Below, in pieces: positions 62,892 through 64,000 of a stretch of DNA of 64,000 nucleotides. Source of the DNA: Portunus trituberculatus. Its lineage: Eukaryota; Arthropoda; Malacostraca; Decapoda; Portunidae. The translations under genes and the position numbers were made by a program. Positions within the stretch are counted from its first letter, which is position 1. Each line of letters opens with the position of its first letter. Under the pieces are notes generated by a model, which had not been told where the DNA came from, ran no database searches, and worked only from the letters and a program-made list of their open reading frames with translations. The DNA lies in the NCBI RefSeq assembly GCF_017591435.1, contig NC_059272.1:5258994-5322993 (forward strand). The letters run 5' to 3'.

Positions 62892-64000
62892 GGGGCCGTA
62901 CTTATAAAACTAATTTTTGTTATATTTGTGTGTGAGTTGCAGCAAGATTTTAATATTTTTGAGCTTGATAGAAATTTCAGTTTTACCCTAACATAAGATA
63001 TGAATTATCTTATTATTCCTTTTAAGCACTGAATAGGTAAGGCAATTTCACTTAAAGAAAAGTATTTATTTATGGTTATTTATTTTCTGCAAGGAAGCTT
63101 ACTAGTAATTTGAGTAAATACTAAGTTTCAGCAGGTCTACTGATAAGGTCACTTGAGATTTAGATCATGGAAGCTAACCACTTTAAGGAATAAATTTCAG
63201 TAAACTCTTCCTGTTTTAAGTTTGGAAACAACAACATTGAAAGTTTTGTACTAGTGATTAATATATTAGTGCCAGCCATTTCCTGCATTTTTTGTTTTGT
63301 TTTGTGAAGTGGATGCATTTATTGCACACACTAATTATGATGCAGTGTCTACCTCTGACAAATAATATTACTCCAACCACACATCTGAGTTACGTATGTT
63401 ATGTGAAAACACGTTCTTTATAAATTATTTATTTGTATTTGCAATTCATTAGCAATAAGATTATATTATTCTTTCCAGATGGTGACCTCCTGCCAACCCT
63501 CCTCTCTCCCAGCTCGATGAGTTAATCTTTGAGATTTTGGACCCTAAGAATGTCTCTATTCATGGGTGTACCAATAAGGCAAGCATCATTGAATGCACCT
63601 TCCTTAACAAAGGATAAGCCACTTGTAGATATAACAATATTAGGCCATAATGTTGTCTCAAATGTCTGCAATCCAAAATACTCGTTCCCATTTAGTTTAC
63701 AACTTAGAGTTAAACACAATGGTAAATTTGTTATCTAGTGTTGAGAAAATTTCATTTTTTTTTTAATTCTTTAACCAAACAGCTAAAACAGTAATAAGAA
63801 AAGAAAAAAAAGTAAAGTTAACTTAATTCCTATCCCTTCTCCCCCCTCATAAATATGGTGTTGTAGTGGGTGAATGTGTTAATGATAACGAGTCTTAGGT
63901 ATTTACAGTTTCTTAGACATGGGCTTCCTTAAAACAGAATAGGATTTAAGTCAAACACATTGTACCCTTAGCTAGATTTACTGGTTTCTGTTACTTTTGT
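62892..64000 (-). mobile_element. second Harbinger copy, opposite end first, deleted
   Basis: Starts with GGGGCCGTACTTATAAAA one base after the first copy ends, then jumps to sequence equivalent to about 61150 of the first copy read backwards, so Myb-like exon 1 and the hAT insertion are absent. It includes the equivalent of exon 2 (63480-63620, plus-strand text GTGACCTCCTGCC..., sense strand +) and runs off the window. Differences from the first copy are scattered substitutions and small indels. Confidence 0.82.
63480..63620 (+). pseudogene. Myb-like exon 2 of the second Harbinger copy
   Basis: After TTTCCAG the text matches exon 2 of the first copy (QLDELIFEIL, VSIHGCTNKASIIE), with two missing bases near the acceptor (GTGACC for GTGGTGGACC). 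Exon 1 is deleted in this copy, so it cannot make the protein. Confidence 0.7.

Overview
The window looks like a repeat-dominated intergenic or intronic stretch of an arthropod nuclear genome, most likely a decapod crustacean. I infer this from very long (TA)n microsatellites, DIRS1-like and Tigger/pogo-like elements, several CR1/L2-like LINE families, a tRNA-derived SINE with an (AC)n tail, and splice sites of the GT..AG type. No intact host gene was recognised. Almost every reading frame with real homology belongs to a mobile element, and almost all are broken by frameshifts, stops or deletions.

Layout. 1-848 is the 3' end of a LINE. 1043-8482 is a train of Tigger/mariner-like DNA transposons (A-F) that meet end to end, with nothing between them but (TA)n microsatellites, one of them 604 bp. 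8.5-10.5 kb holds two inverted-repeat structures. 11.9-16.25 kb is a CR1-like LINE on the minus strand whose ORF1 carries an SGNH esterase domain. 16.26-17.0 kb is a fragment of a different LINE, cut off by a 344-bp foldback element. A hAT-type MITE lies at 18.0 kb. 18.6-25.16 kb is an array of diverged repeats of about 160 bp, split by a 5.6-kb DIRS1-like retrotransposon with inverted terminal repeats, an internal complementary region, gag-like, RT/RNase H and tyrosine recombinase genes. 25.36-26.76 kb is a decayed third LINE type.

30.0-37.3 kb holds two LINEs head to tail on the minus strand. 38.2-50.9 kb is the most interesting part. It is a broken, intron-containing gene on the minus strand resembling Ginger/GIN1-type transposases: H2C2 zinc-binding region, DD35E integrase core, GPY-like C-terminal domain, a linker exon repeated three times in tandem, a Ulp1/C48-like cysteine peptidase and a C-terminal PHD finger. 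Its long intron contains a probable piggyBac-type (TTAA) insertion, which itself contains two more LINEs (39.8-47.9 kb). Another LINE of the same family follows at 51.34-54.76 kb, then a second SINE.

57.2-62.9 kb is a PIF/Harbinger-type transposon with a broken two-exon HARBI1-like transposase at its left end and a Myb/SANT-like partner gene in the opposite orientation at its right end. A 1.07-kb hAT element with a perfect 8-bp target duplication sits just upstream of the Myb-like start codon. A second, inverted and deleted Harbinger copy starts one base later and runs off the window.

The recurring theme is nesting and microsatellite targeting: TA-specific elements in (TA)n, LINEs and SINEs in (TG)n, DIRS in a tandem repeat, hAT in Harbinger, LINEs inside a piggyBac-like element inside a Ginger-like gene. 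All functional statements are from sequence reading only; no database search was run.
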